A stretch of DNA of 58,953 nucleotides, from the NCBI GenBank assembly GCA_021203145.1, contig JAJQBS010000041.1:1-58953 (forward strand), written 5' to 3'. This DNA comes from Lachnospiraceae bacterium (GTDB lineage Bacteria > Bacillota > Clostridia > Lachnospirales > Lachnospiraceae). Below, one piece after another: positions 49,553-58,490 of this stretch. Within the stretch, counting starts at the first letter, position 1. The number at the start of each line of letters is the position of its first letter. Below the pieces are notes generated by a model. The model was not told the DNA's origin. It saw only the letters and a list, made by a program, of their open reading frames with translations, and made no database searches. The translations under genes were made by a program, and so were the position numbers.

Positions 49553-51045
49553 ACGTGTGATCAGAGAAACGATATCCAGGCTGGTAGACTGGAAGGCATT
49601 GGGAATCGAGCTTGTAGGAATCTGCCGGGATGGTGCGGAGGCGTATCATAAGTTCCTGGATACGGCGCCGGACATTGTAATGACAGATATTCGCATGCCG
49701 GGAATTTCCGGCCTTGAGCTTGTGCAAAAGATTGCCGAGATGGATCCAGGAACTCAATGTATTATACTGTCGGGATACGGAGAATTTGAGTATGCAAGGA
49801 AGGCTATGAAATATGGGGTGCGTCATTATCTGTTGAAACCTTGTGATGAAAAACAAATCGTGGATACTATAAATCAGGTAGCAGAGGATGTGAGGAAAGC
49901 CCGGCAGCATCTTACGGAAAAAGATGAGCAGATCGCGCTTCGGGAGAGAATTTGTCAGGATGCGATGTATCACTTGCTGCGGGAAGGAATTCTTATGGAA
50001 ACGGAATCCCTTCAGACGGACGAGAAGGAGTGGCTGAAAAATCGAGGAGTCCTATGGACGGTATTTTGATTTTCATTATCAGCCATGGCGTTTGTATTAC
50101 CTGTATTTTCTGGAACAGAGATATCTGGACGATTTTTTGACTCAAATGCGTATAGCGGCGGAGGAAAATGAACTAAACGGTTTATATGGAATGTATGTGA
50201 AAAATACGCTGCTGCTTTACAGCAAGAATGATTTATGGAGCTTTGAAATACGAGCCTGTGTAGAGAACTATCAGGGAATCAGGCTGGAGACTTGTGAACA
50301 TGAAAGCCTTAAAGAACTGTTGGAGACAGTCTGGCGAAAGACAAGAAGATATGATACTGTATATGCCATTTATCATTTTCGGACACTTATGATAACGAAT
50401 AACCAGAATATATCCCGATATGTCCATGCTCTTTTTCAACAGTTTCGTGAAGCCGGGCAGGAAGATATCGAAAAGCTGTTTTCAGAGCTATATACAGTTG
50501 TTGAACAGATATCTCAGATTGAATTTATGAGATGGCTGGCTGGAAATATAGCTGTTCAGTTTTCTATGCTGAATATTTTTTCGGGCATTGAAGCGGCAGA
50601 GTTCATGATGAATATCGAGAAAGAGGAAACAGTAGAGGGCATTCAGGAGCGCCTGACGAAATTGATTGAGAAAGCAAGACAATCTATAGAACAATCCAGA
50701 CGGAGCTATGGAAGTATCGCCCGGACTGTGACGGAGTATGTTGGAAAGCATCTTTCTGATCAGAACATGACTTTAAAAGATATTGCGGAGAACCATCTGT
50801 TTATGAATGTGGATTACGTAAGCAGACAATTCCAGAAAGAGACGGGAGAAAGATTTTCACAGTATCTGACGGAACAGCGGATACAGAAAGCGAAGGCTCT
50901 TCTTAGTGAAAAAAATGTGAAGGTTCAGTATGTGGCGGAAATGGTGGGATGCGGAGGCAATCCTCAGTATTTCAGCCAGATTTTTAAGAAAGCTACAGGG
51001 ATGCCTCCCAGCAGATGGATGCAGATTATGCAGGAAAAAAACTAA
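49524..51045 (+). pseudogene. YesN-like AraC-family response regulator, split by a frameshift
   Basis: From ATG 49524 the receiver domain is complete (LMIADDERVIRETISRL; phospho-acceptor Asp55 in IVMTDIRMPG; SGYGEFEYARKAMKYG; Lys in YLLKPCDE), but the frame ends at TGA 50069. The remainder (DFHYQPWRLYYLYFLEQRYL onwards) is read in the next frame to 51045, including the C-terminal AraC HTH: SIARTVTEYVGKHLSDQNMT, FMNVDYVSRQFQKETGERFS, GNPQYFSQIFKKATGMPPS. The break is at a TTTT run (50063-50066); three T would restore a single reading. Unless this is a sequence error or slippage, the receiver and DNA-binding parts are uncoupled. An internal start at about 50092 could give a HTH protein lacking the receiver. 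Confidence 0.8.
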
Positions 51046-51046
51046 A

Positions 51047-51109
51047 TCGGTTTTTTGAACAGAATAGTCGGTTTTTCCGGATTGGAAAGCCGGCTGTTTT
51101 ATTTATAAT
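51047..51109 (+). promoter_or_regulatory. Second promoter with paired AraC-type sites before the permease genes
   Basis: TCGGTTTTTTGAACAG at 51047 and TCGGTTTTTCCGG at 51068, 21 bp apart, then TTGGAA (51082-51087), 16-bp spacer and TATAAT (51104-51109). This mirrors the binding-protein promoter. Confidence 0.7.
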
Positions 51110-51167
51110 AGACAGCAGGAATGATCTTTTGTTCGATCAAGCGGGAATATATACGAGGAGGAAAAGA

Positions 51168-52055
51168 ATGATCAGGAAATTTTTTTTAAAGGAAAGTACA
51201 GCAGGGGTTATTTTTTCTATGCCGTTTATGGTTGGCTTTCTGGCTTTTATGTTTGTGCCAATGATGATTTCCCTCTATTATGCCTTTTGCGATTTTAATA
51301 TTTTGTCAGATCCGGTATTCAGCGGACTGAAAAATTTTAAAACAATGGCAGGAGATGATAAATTCTGGAAATCTCTTAATGTAACCATGTTTTATACAAT
51401 TGTTTCTGTCCCGCTTAAGCTTGCGTTTGCGCTTGCAGTGGCAATGATTTTGATGAAAAGTACAAAAGCGACGGGGATTTATCGTGCCATGTATTATTTA
51501 CCATCCATTATTGGAGGATCGGTGGCTGTATCTATTTTATGGAAAAGAATTTTTGCTACGGATGGATTGCTGAACAGTATTCTGAAAGGACTTGGATTTC
51601 AGACGACAATCATGTGGCTGGGTAACAAAAATCTGGCAATCTGGACGTTAATCCTTTTAACGGTATGGCAGTTTGGCTCATCAATGCTGATTTTTCTTGC
51701 TTCATTGAAGCAGATCCCGCGAAGCCTCTATGAGGCATCTACTGTAGATGGAGCCGGAGGTTGCAGACAGTTTATATCGGTTACATTGCCATTGCTTTCG
51801 CCGACAATTTTCTTTAATCTGGTTATGCAGATGATTAATGGTCTGCTGGCTTTTACGCAGTGCTATATCATCACAAAAGGAGCACCGTTGGACTCAACGC
51901 TCTTTTACATGGTTTATATGTATCAGCAGTCATTTGAGTTTTACAATACCGGATATGGCGCGGCTATGGCATGGGTTATGCTTTTGCTGGTAGCGGTCGT
52001 GACTGCAATTTTATTTGCAACAAGGAAATTTTGGGTATATGATGGAGGATATTGA
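51168..52055 (+). CDS. Sugar ABC transporter permease (MalF-like)
   Basis: 295 residues, six helices. The EAA loop reads SLYEASTVDGAGGCRQFISV followed by TLPLLSPTIF, characteristic of CUT1 permeases. AGGAGGAAAAG precedes ATG 51168; an open extension to 51015 is only a continuation from the regulator gene. The stop codon lies 1 bp before the start of the next permease gene, so the two are coupled. Confidence 0.88.
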   Translation: MIRKFFLKESTAGVIFSMPFMVGFLAFMFVPMMISLYYAFCDFNILSDPVFSGLKNFKTMAGDDKFWKSLNVTMFYTIVSVPLKLAFALAVAMILMKSTKATGIYRAMYYLPSIIGGSVAVSILWKRIFATDGLLNSILKGLGFQTTIMWLGNKNLAIWTLILLTVWQFGSSMLIFLASLKQIPRSLYEASTVDGAGGCRQFISVTLPLLSPTIFFNLVMQMINGLLAFTQCYIITKGAPLDSTLFYMVYMYQQSFEFYNTGYGAAMAWVMLLLVAVVTAILFATRKFWVYDGGY

Positions 52056-52056
52056 G

Positions 52057-52902
52057 ATGAAAAGGAAACGGAAGGTATATACCTGTATATATCATATACT
52101 GGTGTGCGGATTTGGCTTTGTGATGATTTACCCTCTGCTTTGGATGGTGATGAGTTCTTTTAAGGAGTCTTCTACGATTTTTACGACAGCAGGCAACCTG
52201 ATTCCGGAAAAATTTGTCCTGGCTAATTATGTAAATGGATGGAAAGGTTTTGCTAAGATTTCTTTTGGAACATTTTTTAAAAACTCGTTGTTTCTGTCAA
52301 TCGCCGCGACGGTCGGCACGATTGTGTCGTCTTCTATGGTTTCCTTTGGCTTGGCCAGGTGCCGTTATCGGGGGCGCAGAGCACTTTTTGGTATCGTGCT
52401 GCTTTCTATGATGCTTCCGGCTCAGGTATTGATGATCCCACAATACATCTGGTATCAGCGACTTGGATGGGTTGGCACTTATTTGCCGCTGATCGTACCG
52501 TATTGCTTCGCAATTCAGGGATTTTTTGTTTATCTGATGTACAATTTCATAGAGGGAATTCCCAGAGAACTGGATGAAGCAGCCAAAATAGATGGATGCT
52601 CTTATTACGGCATTTACAGATGGGTAGCACTTCCGCTGATGAAACCGGCTTTGGTAACAGGATGCATTTTTTCCTTTATGTGGAGGTGGGATGACTTCCT
52701 TTCTGCGCTGTTGTATGTGAATAAATCTGAAAAATATCCGGTATCTCTTGCGCTGAAGCTGTTCTCGGATCCGGGATCTGGTTCCGATTACGGTGCAATG
52801 TTTGCCATGGCTACTCTGTCAATTATTCCGGCGGTACTTATTTTCCTGTTTTTCCAGAAATATCTGGTGGAAGGTATTTCTACGTCTGGATTGAAAGGTT
52901 AA
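52057..52902 (+). CDS. Sugar ABC transporter permease (MalG-like)
   Basis: 281 residues, six helices. The EAA loop is GIPRELDEAAKIDGCSYYGI followed by YRWVALPLMKPALV. GGAGG lies 8 nt before ATG 52057. With the preceding MalF-like protein it forms the channel fed by the binding protein at 46300. No ATP-binding protein gene is present; CUT1 importers of this type often use a shared MsmX-like ATPase encoded elsewhere. Confidence 0.87.
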   Translation: MKRKRKVYTCIYHILVCGFGFVMIYPLLWMVMSSFKESSTIFTTAGNLIPEKFVLANYVNGWKGFAKISFGTFFKNSLFLSIAATVGTIVSSSMVSFGLARCRYRGRRALFGIVLLSMMLPAQVLMIPQYIWYQRLGWVGTYLPLIVPYCFAIQGFFVYLMYNFIEGIPRELDEAAKIDGCSYYGIYRWVALPLMKPALVTGCIFSFMWRWDDFLSALLYVNKSEKYPVSLALKLFSDPGSGSDYGAMFAMATLSIIPAVLIFLFFQKYLVEGISTSGLKG

Positions 52903-52966
52903 GAAGAGGAAGTCCTGATTCCCTTTTGTCAGGACAAGATTTAAGAGATGAGGAGGGATTAGTGCA

Positions 52967-54733
52967 ATGAGAGGCTTTCAGAGGCATAAAATCAGAAAAA
53001 TAAAAGAGCTGAGCGGGCGTCTTTGGGATTTTACTGCTCTTGAGAATGAAAAAGAAGGGGAAGACTCACTGGACCCTGAAAAGGGAGAAATTCTGGAGCA
53101 GGATCCGAAAAAAAACAGAACAGAAAAGATATTTGTGCCGGGTTGTGTGGAGAACTGTCCGGGACATGAAAACTATCGGGGGAAATCTTCGTGGCGGACA
53201 CAATTTGAAGCGCAGGGAAACGTGAGGATTGTCTGTGAAGGCGTCAGCCATTTCGGGGAGATTTTTGTAGATGGAAAAAAGCTGGCAGAGCACTATGGTT
53301 CCTACACGGCATTTTCCGGATGTGCAGCGGATCTGAAGCCAGGAGTACATTTGCTGGAAATCATCGCAGACAATTCTTTTGCGGAGGAGTATTCTCTGGA
53401 TTTCCCAAATGATTATTATTCGTATGGAGGAGTGACAAGAGATGTAATGCTGGAGGAAGTGCCGCCTCTTTTTCTATCCTGTATTCATGTGACCCCTCTG
53501 ACCAAAACGAAGGATGGCTGGCGGACCCGCATTGAGGCTTTTTGCAGGAATCTGTCCGGAGAGAGCCAGTTTACAGATCTGCGGGGCGAAATCGCGGGTA
53601 CCGTATTTTCTATGCAGCATATTCTGATCCCTGCAGCGGCAGCTGATCTGGGTGCTGACAGTTCTGATCCCTGTGCGGACAGTCTGATTTATTCTGAAGA
53701 GCTTACTATCGCAAACGTAGAAACATGGTCGCTGGAAAATCCGGTATTGTATAAAGTATCGGTGGAGTTGGTAAAGAATGGAGAGGTTTTTGATGATCTC
53801 ATAGAGCGAATCGGATTTCGAACGGTTCGCGTAGACGGGAACCATATTTTACTGAACGGAAAAGCACTTCGGATCAAAGGCTTCTGCCGTCACGAGGATC
53901 ATCCGCAGTATGGCTGTGCTCTTCCTGAATCCGCGATGGCCGCTGATTTGCAGCTGATTCGGGATATGGGGGGCAATTCCGTGCGGACGGTTCATTATCC
54001 CAACGATGAAGCATTTCTGGATATGTGTGATGAGATGGGGATTCTCGTATGGGAGGAAAATCATGCCAGAGGCATGAGCGAGGAGCAGATGCGAAATCCA
54101 CTGTTTGAAGCACAGTGTGAGGCGGTCATTCGGGAAATGATCTGGGCACATTATAATCATCCATCCATATATGTGTGGGGCGTTTTAAATGAATGCAGCA
54201 GTGACACGGAATATGGGAGAAGCTGTTATAATGCTCAGCTTTCTCTGATACGAAAACTGGATAAAAGCCGCCCCTGCACCTACGCCTCCTGTAAATTTCA
54301 GACGGATATTTGTCAGGATCTTCCGGATATCTGTTCGTGGAATATGTATCCATACTGGTACGAACAGGATACGGCAGCGGAACGCTTAAATGAGCTACGT
54401 ACCTGGCTTAATCCATTGCAGAACCCCCTGCTGGTTTCAGAGATTGGTGCCGGAGCTATATACGGCTTCCGAAGCCGCGGACATGAAATCTGGAGCGAGG
54501 AGCTTCAGGCAGACATTTTGCGGAAACAGCTGCGCGAAACAGCGGAATTTGAAACCTGTTCTGGAAGCTACATCTGGCAGTTCGCGGATGTAAAGGTCAG
54601 CCGTGAATGGGCGCTTCGTCGTCCAAAAAGCAGAAATAACAAGGGAATTGTGGACGAATATCGCAGACCTAAGATGGCTTATGAGGTTGTAAAGGAAATT
54701 TACAGCGGGCTGGGAAATTATCGCGAAGGCTGA
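52967..54733 (+). CDS. GH2 glycoside hydrolase, beta-glucuronidase/beta-galactosidase type
   Basis: 588 residues, short for GH2 and close to beta-glucuronidases (about 600). Jelly-roll, immunoglobulin-like and barrel domains are present: SFAEEYSLDFPNDYYSYGGV, ALRIKGFCRHEDHPQYG. The acid/base is Glu409 in YVWGVLNECSS and the nucleophile Glu492 in LLVSEIGAGAIYGF. No signal peptide, so it cleaves an imported glycoside. The N-terminal about 40 residues (Lys/Glu/Asp-rich) are atypical. GAGGAGGG precedes ATG 52967. It ends the importer operon, followed by a terminator. Confidence 0.87.
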   Translation: MRGFQRHKIRKIKELSGRLWDFTALENEKEGEDSLDPEKGEILEQDPKKNRTEKIFVPGCVENCPGHENYRGKSSWRTQFEAQGNVRIVCEGVSHFGEIFVDGKKLAEHYGSYTAFSGCAADLKPGVHLLEIIADNSFAEEYSLDFPNDYYSYGGVTRDVMLEEVPPLFLSCIHVTPLTKTKDGWRTRIEAFCRNLSGESQFTDLRGEIAGTVFSMQHILIPAAAADLGADSSDPCADSLIYSEELTIANVETWSLENPVLYKVSVELVKNGEVFDDLIERIGFRTVRVDGNHILLNGKALRIKGFCRHEDHPQYGCALPESAMAADLQLIRDMGGNSVRTVHYPNDEAFLDMCDEMGILVWEENHARGMSEEQMRNPLFEAQCEAVIREMIWAHYNHPSIYVWGVLNECSSDTEYGRSCYNAQLSLIRKLDKSRPCTYASCKFQTDICQDLPDICSWNMYPYWYEQDTAAERLNELRTWLNPLQNPLLVSEIGAGAIYGFRSRGHEIWSEELQADILRKQLRETAEFETCSGSYIWQFADVKVSREWALRRPKSRNNKGIVDEYRRPKMAYEVVKEIYSGLGNYREG

Positions 54734-54805
54734 CGACGATCGGTTTGCAAAGTGTAATTCAAATATAAAACTGTTGCCTAAAACAGTGCGGAAAGATTGG
54801 TCTAT

Positions 54806-54837
54806 AGGTTCACGGTGCAGATATCGTGAACCTTTTT
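54806..54837 (+). terminator. Terminator of the sugar operon
   Basis: AGGTTCACG (54806-54814) / CGTGAACCT (54825-54833), 9-bp stem, followed by TTTTT. Confidence 0.75.
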
Positions 54838-54850
54838 GGCGAAAATCCGG

Positions 54851-54879
54851 TTGACCCGGATAAAATCAGAAGGTATACT
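54851..54879 (+). promoter_or_regulatory. Promoter of the Gfo/Idh/MocA oxidoreductase gene
   Basis: TTGACC (54851-54856), 17-bp spacer, TATACT (54874-54879). Confidence 0.65.
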
Positions 54880-54881
54880 GG

Positions 54882-54911
54882 CGCTAACATTGTTGTTAAA
54901 CTATGTTAGCG
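54882..54911 (+). promoter_or_regulatory. Operator-like inverted repeat
   Basis: CGCTAACAT (54882-54890) / ATGTTAGCG (54903-54911), a perfect 9-bp repeat spaced by 12 bp, placed at the transcription start. Position suits a repressor; it could also form an RNA hairpin. Confidence 0.6.
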
Positions 54912-54967
54912 TACTTTAATTGAATGCGGATAGAAATTAAGAACTTAAACAAAAAGGGAAAAACGGA

Positions 54968-56080
54968 ATGAAAGATTATAATAAAATCCGAGTCGGAATC
55001 CTCGGCATGGGCGGTATGGGCTGCAAGTATGCGCGGCTGATGATGGAAGGCAAGGTCCCCGGTATGGAGCTTGCGGCAGTCACGAGAATCTGCCGGGATC
55101 AGAGAGAGGAAATGCTAAGCCTTCTGCCCCCAAATGTGCAGGTTTTTAACAGCGCGGAAGAGCTGCTGGCCTGTGACAATATGGACGCGGTAGTGGTCTG
55201 CCTGCCGCATGATCTGCACGAAGAGGTGGTGACCCGGGCGCTGGATCGGGGACTTCATGTCCTCTGTGAAAAGCCGTTGGGGTTGTCCGCCGCGCAGGCA
55301 GAACGAATGCGGGCGAAGGCGGCGGAAAAAGGAAAGCTTCTGGCAGTCATCCTTCAGCAGAGGACTCTGCCGGTATGGCGGTGGCTGCATGAGGTAGCTG
55401 CGAATCAGACCTATGGAGCGCTTAAACGTGTAAATTACCTCCTGACAGGCTATTACCGCCCGGACTGCTATTATGTGAATGGAAAGTGGCGCTCCAGCTG
55501 GGAGCGGGGAGGCGGCGGGCTTTTGTTTAACCAGTGCGTTCATGGCCTGGATATGCTGCAATGGATCTGTGGGATGCCCAGCCGAGTGCAGGCTTTTTGC
55601 CATGAGGGAAAATGGCACGACATCGAGGTCGAGGACGATGTGACCGCTTATTTAGAATTTCCGGGCGGAGCGACAGGGATTTTTGTGGCCTCTACCGGGG
55701 AGGCGCCCGGGCGGAGACGCTTTGAGATCAGCCTGGAAAAAGCACAGATCCTGGTGGAAAACGGGCAGGTACAGATTTTTGAACTGACGGAGGATGAGAA
55801 GGAATTTCGAAAAAACTCCGCAGACGCTTTCGGATGCCCGAAAGGCGAATGGCGGACGAAACCAATGCCGGAAGAAAAGGAGCTTTATGCTGCGGTGCTG
55901 AATAATTTTGCGGAGGCCATTCTGGAGGGAAAACCTTTGATTGCGGATGGAAAGGACGGACTGGGAAGTATCCTGCTCGCGGAAGGAATGTATTTGTCCT
56001 CCTGGCAGCATCAGATGATCAGCCTGCCATTTGAGGAAAGTGATTATCAGAAGGCATTCGAAGCGCATATCAACCGGTGA
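54968..56080 (+). CDS. Gfo/Idh/MocA-family NAD(P)-dependent oxidoreductase
   Basis: 370 residues. N-terminal Rossmann domain with RVGILGMGGMGCKYARLM (GxGxxG-type), DAVVVCLPHDLHEEV and the family hallmark HVLCEKPLG (about residues 96-104). The C-terminal domain has GGGGLLFNQCVHGLDMLQW, with the catalytic-region His/Asp. Such enzymes oxidise or reduce sugars, inositols or their derivatives. It sits downstream of the glycoside operon and may process the released sugar, although it has its own promoter and operator. AAAGGGAAAAACGGA precedes ATG 54968. Its end overlaps the convergent kinase gene by 11 bp. Confidence 0.87.
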   Translation: MKDYNKIRVGILGMGGMGCKYARLMMEGKVPGMELAAVTRICRDQREEMLSLLPPNVQVFNSAEELLACDNMDAVVVCLPHDLHEEVVTRALDRGLHVLCEKPLGLSAAQAERMRAKAAEKGKLLAVILQQRTLPVWRWLHEVAANQTYGALKRVNYLLTGYYRPDCYYVNGKWRSSWERGGGGLLFNQCVHGLDMLQWICGMPSRVQAFCHEGKWHDIEVEDDVTAYLEFPGGATGIFVASTGEAPGRRRFEISLEKAQILVENGQVQIFELTEDEKEFRKNSADAFGCPKGEWRTKPMPEEKELYAAVLNNFAEAILEGKPLIADGKDGLGSILLAEGMYLSSWQHQMISLPFEESDYQKAFEAHINR

Positions 56081-57368
56081 CAAACGACAGAATCAGAGAT
56101 ATCACGAGTATAATACCAAAGACAATTGCTGCATTATACAGGAGCATTCCTATGATGCGTACCGGCCATTTCGCACTCCTGGAGAGCGGAAGGCGGGCCT
56201 GAATGCCGAGGTAATTGCAGGTAAAAAAGATCACGCCGAAACCGGCAAGACCGAAAGCAGCCTGGTTTAAAATTACTTCAAACCGGGAGTCAGTATCCAC
56301 CTGTAACGTGATGGTACAATCAATCAAAAGAAAATAGACAATGACCGCGGCTGTCATATGAAGCGCGGAGCCGCTGCGAAAGCCAGGCGGAAGAAAGCGC
56401 CGCCAGTTTTTTGGGGTATGTGCGGAGCTGGTCTGCCGGTGGGCATCTTCAGCATGCGTGGATTTGTCGTGCTGCGGCTCGACATTGGCGTATTCTGGAG
56501 TGGACGGTTGCCAATTATCATTGATATGCGCGGAATCAGGCTGCCGGTGGTCGGCATCTATATGTGCAGAATTGTACCTTGTCTCCTCATTTTCACCTTT
56601 TTCCGCCGGCATCGATTTTTGCCCGGCAGCCTGCCAGGCAGGAACGGAATTATTTTGCAACGCATGGATCAGCGCCTCTGCGCTGGCATAACGATTTTTC
56701 GGATCAATCTGCGTACAGGTGGCGATGATTTCGGATAAGCTTCCTTCCGCCATCTGCTCGGCAGGAAGCTTTCCGGTCAGCAGAACATTCATCAGGACGC
56801 CGATGGCGTAGAGGTCGGTCTGGACGCTGGAAGCGGCAAACCCGTACTGCTCCGGAGCCGCAAAGCCGCGCGTCCCGAGCAGCACGGTGTCGCGGCCCTG
56901 CTCATCGGAGGCTGCGAATTTGGCTGCATTAAAATCCAGAAGCTTCACCTGTCCATCCGGGGTCAGGAGGACATTGGACGGTTTGATATCGCGGTGAATG
57001 ATAGCGGGCTCAGACTGATGAAGGGAACGCACAATGGAAGTAAGTTCCAGCGCAATCGAAATGACCTGTGCTTCCAGGAAAATACCCCGCGTATCCAGAA
57101 GCTCCTGCAGCGAATCACCCGGCAGATATTCCTCAATCACGGTCAGAACGGCCTTGTCTGCATCTTCTATAGCTGCGTAGATTTTCGGCGTGCCGGGGAT
57201 GGGATGCTCCTGCAGGGCGCGAAAAATCTCAGCGTTATAGACAGTCAGGCATTTTTTGACATAAAATTTCCCGCTCCGGTCATCCTGCACCAGAGAAATC
57301 CCGTGCTCCGCCCGGATATCGGCTACTGGACGGTAATAAGATAAAATTGCCTGTTCTTCGAGAGTCAT
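56070..57368 (-). CDS. Membrane-anchored Ser/Thr protein kinase
   Basis: 432 residues. Kinase domain about 1-235: Lys in KFYVKKC (about 38), catalytic loop IIHRDIKPSNVLL (Asp127, Asn132), the Mg2+ loop as DFN (Asp145) instead of DFG, and GTRGFAAPEQYGF activation segment. No glycine-rich loop is obvious at the N-terminus. A Gln/His/Asp-rich low-complexity linker (about 235-320) leads to three membrane helices at the C-terminus (AAVIVYFLLIDC, LAGFGVIFFTCNYLG, YNAAIVFGIILVISLILSF). The C-terminal membrane anchoring differs from PASTA-type PrkC kinases. AAAGGG precedes ATG 57368. Divergent from the helical protein gene at 57501. Confidence 0.84.
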   Translation of the reverse strand: MTLEEQAILSYYRPVADIRAEHGISLVQDDRSGKFYVKKCLTVYNAEIFRALQEHPIPGTPKIYAAIEDADKAVLTVIEEYLPGDSLQELLDTRGIFLEAQVISIALELTSIVRSLHQSEPAIIHRDIKPSNVLLTPDGQVKLLDFNAAKFAASDEQGRDTVLLGTRGFAAPEQYGFAASSVQTDLYAIGVLMNVLLTGKLPAEQMAEGSLSEIIATCTQIDPKNRYASAEALIHALQNNSVPAWQAAGQKSMPAEKGENEETRYNSAHIDADHRQPDSAHINDNWQPSTPEYANVEPQHDKSTHAEDAHRQTSSAHTPKNWRRFLPPGFRSGSALHMTAAVIVYFLLIDCTITLQVDTDSRFEVILNQAAFGLAGFGVIFFTCNYLGIQARLPLSRSAKWPVRIIGMLLYNAAIVFGIILVISLILSFVTG

Positions 57369-57500
57369 TTTCTGCCCTTTCTATCCGAACCGGACGGGAA
57401 TATACAGGAGAGTCCTTTACAATTACGGCACCTATGCACGCCAGTACGAACATATACTATCATTCAGTATACCACAGACAAAAGAAAATGGTGAGAGAAA

Positions 57501-57962
57501 ATGTACAGAGATTCTACGACAGATCTGGAAACGGCACTGGGAAAAACACGCCCGGACGAGATGGAGACCTGGCTGAAAGCGCATCAGCAGAGCCTTGCCG
57601 ACGAGGCTCATCCTTTTGCGGCTTATATGCGTGAACTGTTTAAGCAGAAAGCCATCACACAGCAGGAGGTTTTTCTCAAAGCAGACATTCCTGAGCGCTA
57701 CGGCTACCGCCTGATCGCGCAGGCGAAAAAAACAGCTCAGCGGGATATCGTCCTTCGCATTTGTTTCGCGGCAGGCTTTACGCTCAAAGAAGCGCAGCGG
57801 GCCCTGAAATTATATGGAATGTCAGAGCTTTATGCCAGAATCCCGAGAGACGCGGCGTTGATTGTGGCGTTTAACAATGGAATCCATGAGGTGGAAGAAG
57901 TCAATGAGATGCTTGTTTCTAACGGACTGGATCCGTTAAAGCCCTGCGGCAGCCAGGAATGA
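57501..57962 (+). CDS. Helical/HTH-like protein divergent from the kinase gene
   Basis: 153 residues, predicted mostly helical. Residues about 48-75 (KAITQQEVFLKADIPERYGY, then RLIAQAKKTAQRD) look like an XRE-type HTH, followed by RICFAAGFTLKEAQRALKLY, a second helical repeat, and DAALIVAFNNGIHEVEEVNE. Similar proteins are often beside membrane Ser/Thr kinases in Lachnospiraceae (from memory), so it may be the kinase substrate or regulator. GGTGAGAG lies before ATG 57501. The 132-bp divergent gap contains TATACT/AGTATA sequences that may hold both promoters. Function unproven. Confidence 0.65.
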   Translation: MYRDSTTDLETALGKTRPDEMETWLKAHQQSLADEAHPFAAYMRELFKQKAITQQEVFLKADIPERYGYRLIAQAKKTAQRDIVLRICFAAGFTLKEAQRALKLYGMSELYARIPRDAALIVAFNNGIHEVEEVNEMLVSNGLDPLKPCGSQE

Positions 57963-58235
57963 TGTTTTTCGTGCGCGGATTATCTGGTCCACTCTTTGAT
58001 TTTAGCAATAGCAGTAGTGTATATTTTGTCACTCATTTTACAAAAACCGCCCTTTTTGGTGTCAACGAGGTCTGGTAAAATCTGTTAAAATAAGCGAAAT
58101 GAGCAAATACTGCCGGGATCCTGCCGGAAAAACGCCTTTATAAAATCGGCCGGAAGCGTTCGGAGAGGAATGCATTCGCAAAGGGGAAGAGGCAGCTGCG
58201 CGTATGAAAAATCCAGCCTAGGGAGGAAAAGAAAG

Positions 58236-58415
58236 ATGACGGTTATTGGGATACTGCTGATTATACTTGGCATTGCGGGAGTGGGTATGGGTTCTATTAT
58301 GTTCGGCGATATTGGAATCGCGTGCATTGTAGGCGGCCTGGCAGCACTTTTATCGGGAATCGGCTTTATGAATGTCTCTGGAAAACTGAAAAAGCTGCAG
58401 AAAGAGCAAAAGTAA
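58236..58415 (+). CDS. Small two-helix membrane protein
   Basis: 59 residues: helices VIGILLIILGIAGVGMGSIM and IACIVGGLAALLSGIGFM, then a Lys-rich tail (KLKKLQKEQK). GGGAGG precedes ATG 58236. No family recognised; possibly an envelope or stress peptide. It lies between the HTH-like protein and a secreted-protein gene. Confidence 0.65.
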   Translation: MTVIGILLIILGIAGVGMGSIMFGDIGIACIVGGLAALLSGIGFMNVSGKLKKLQKEQK

Positions 58416-58490
58416 GAGCAGAGGCGTCCGGCTGATGAAGCGGCTGCAAACTCTGAAATGAAACTATGTCAGACAAGGGGAAATGGGAAA

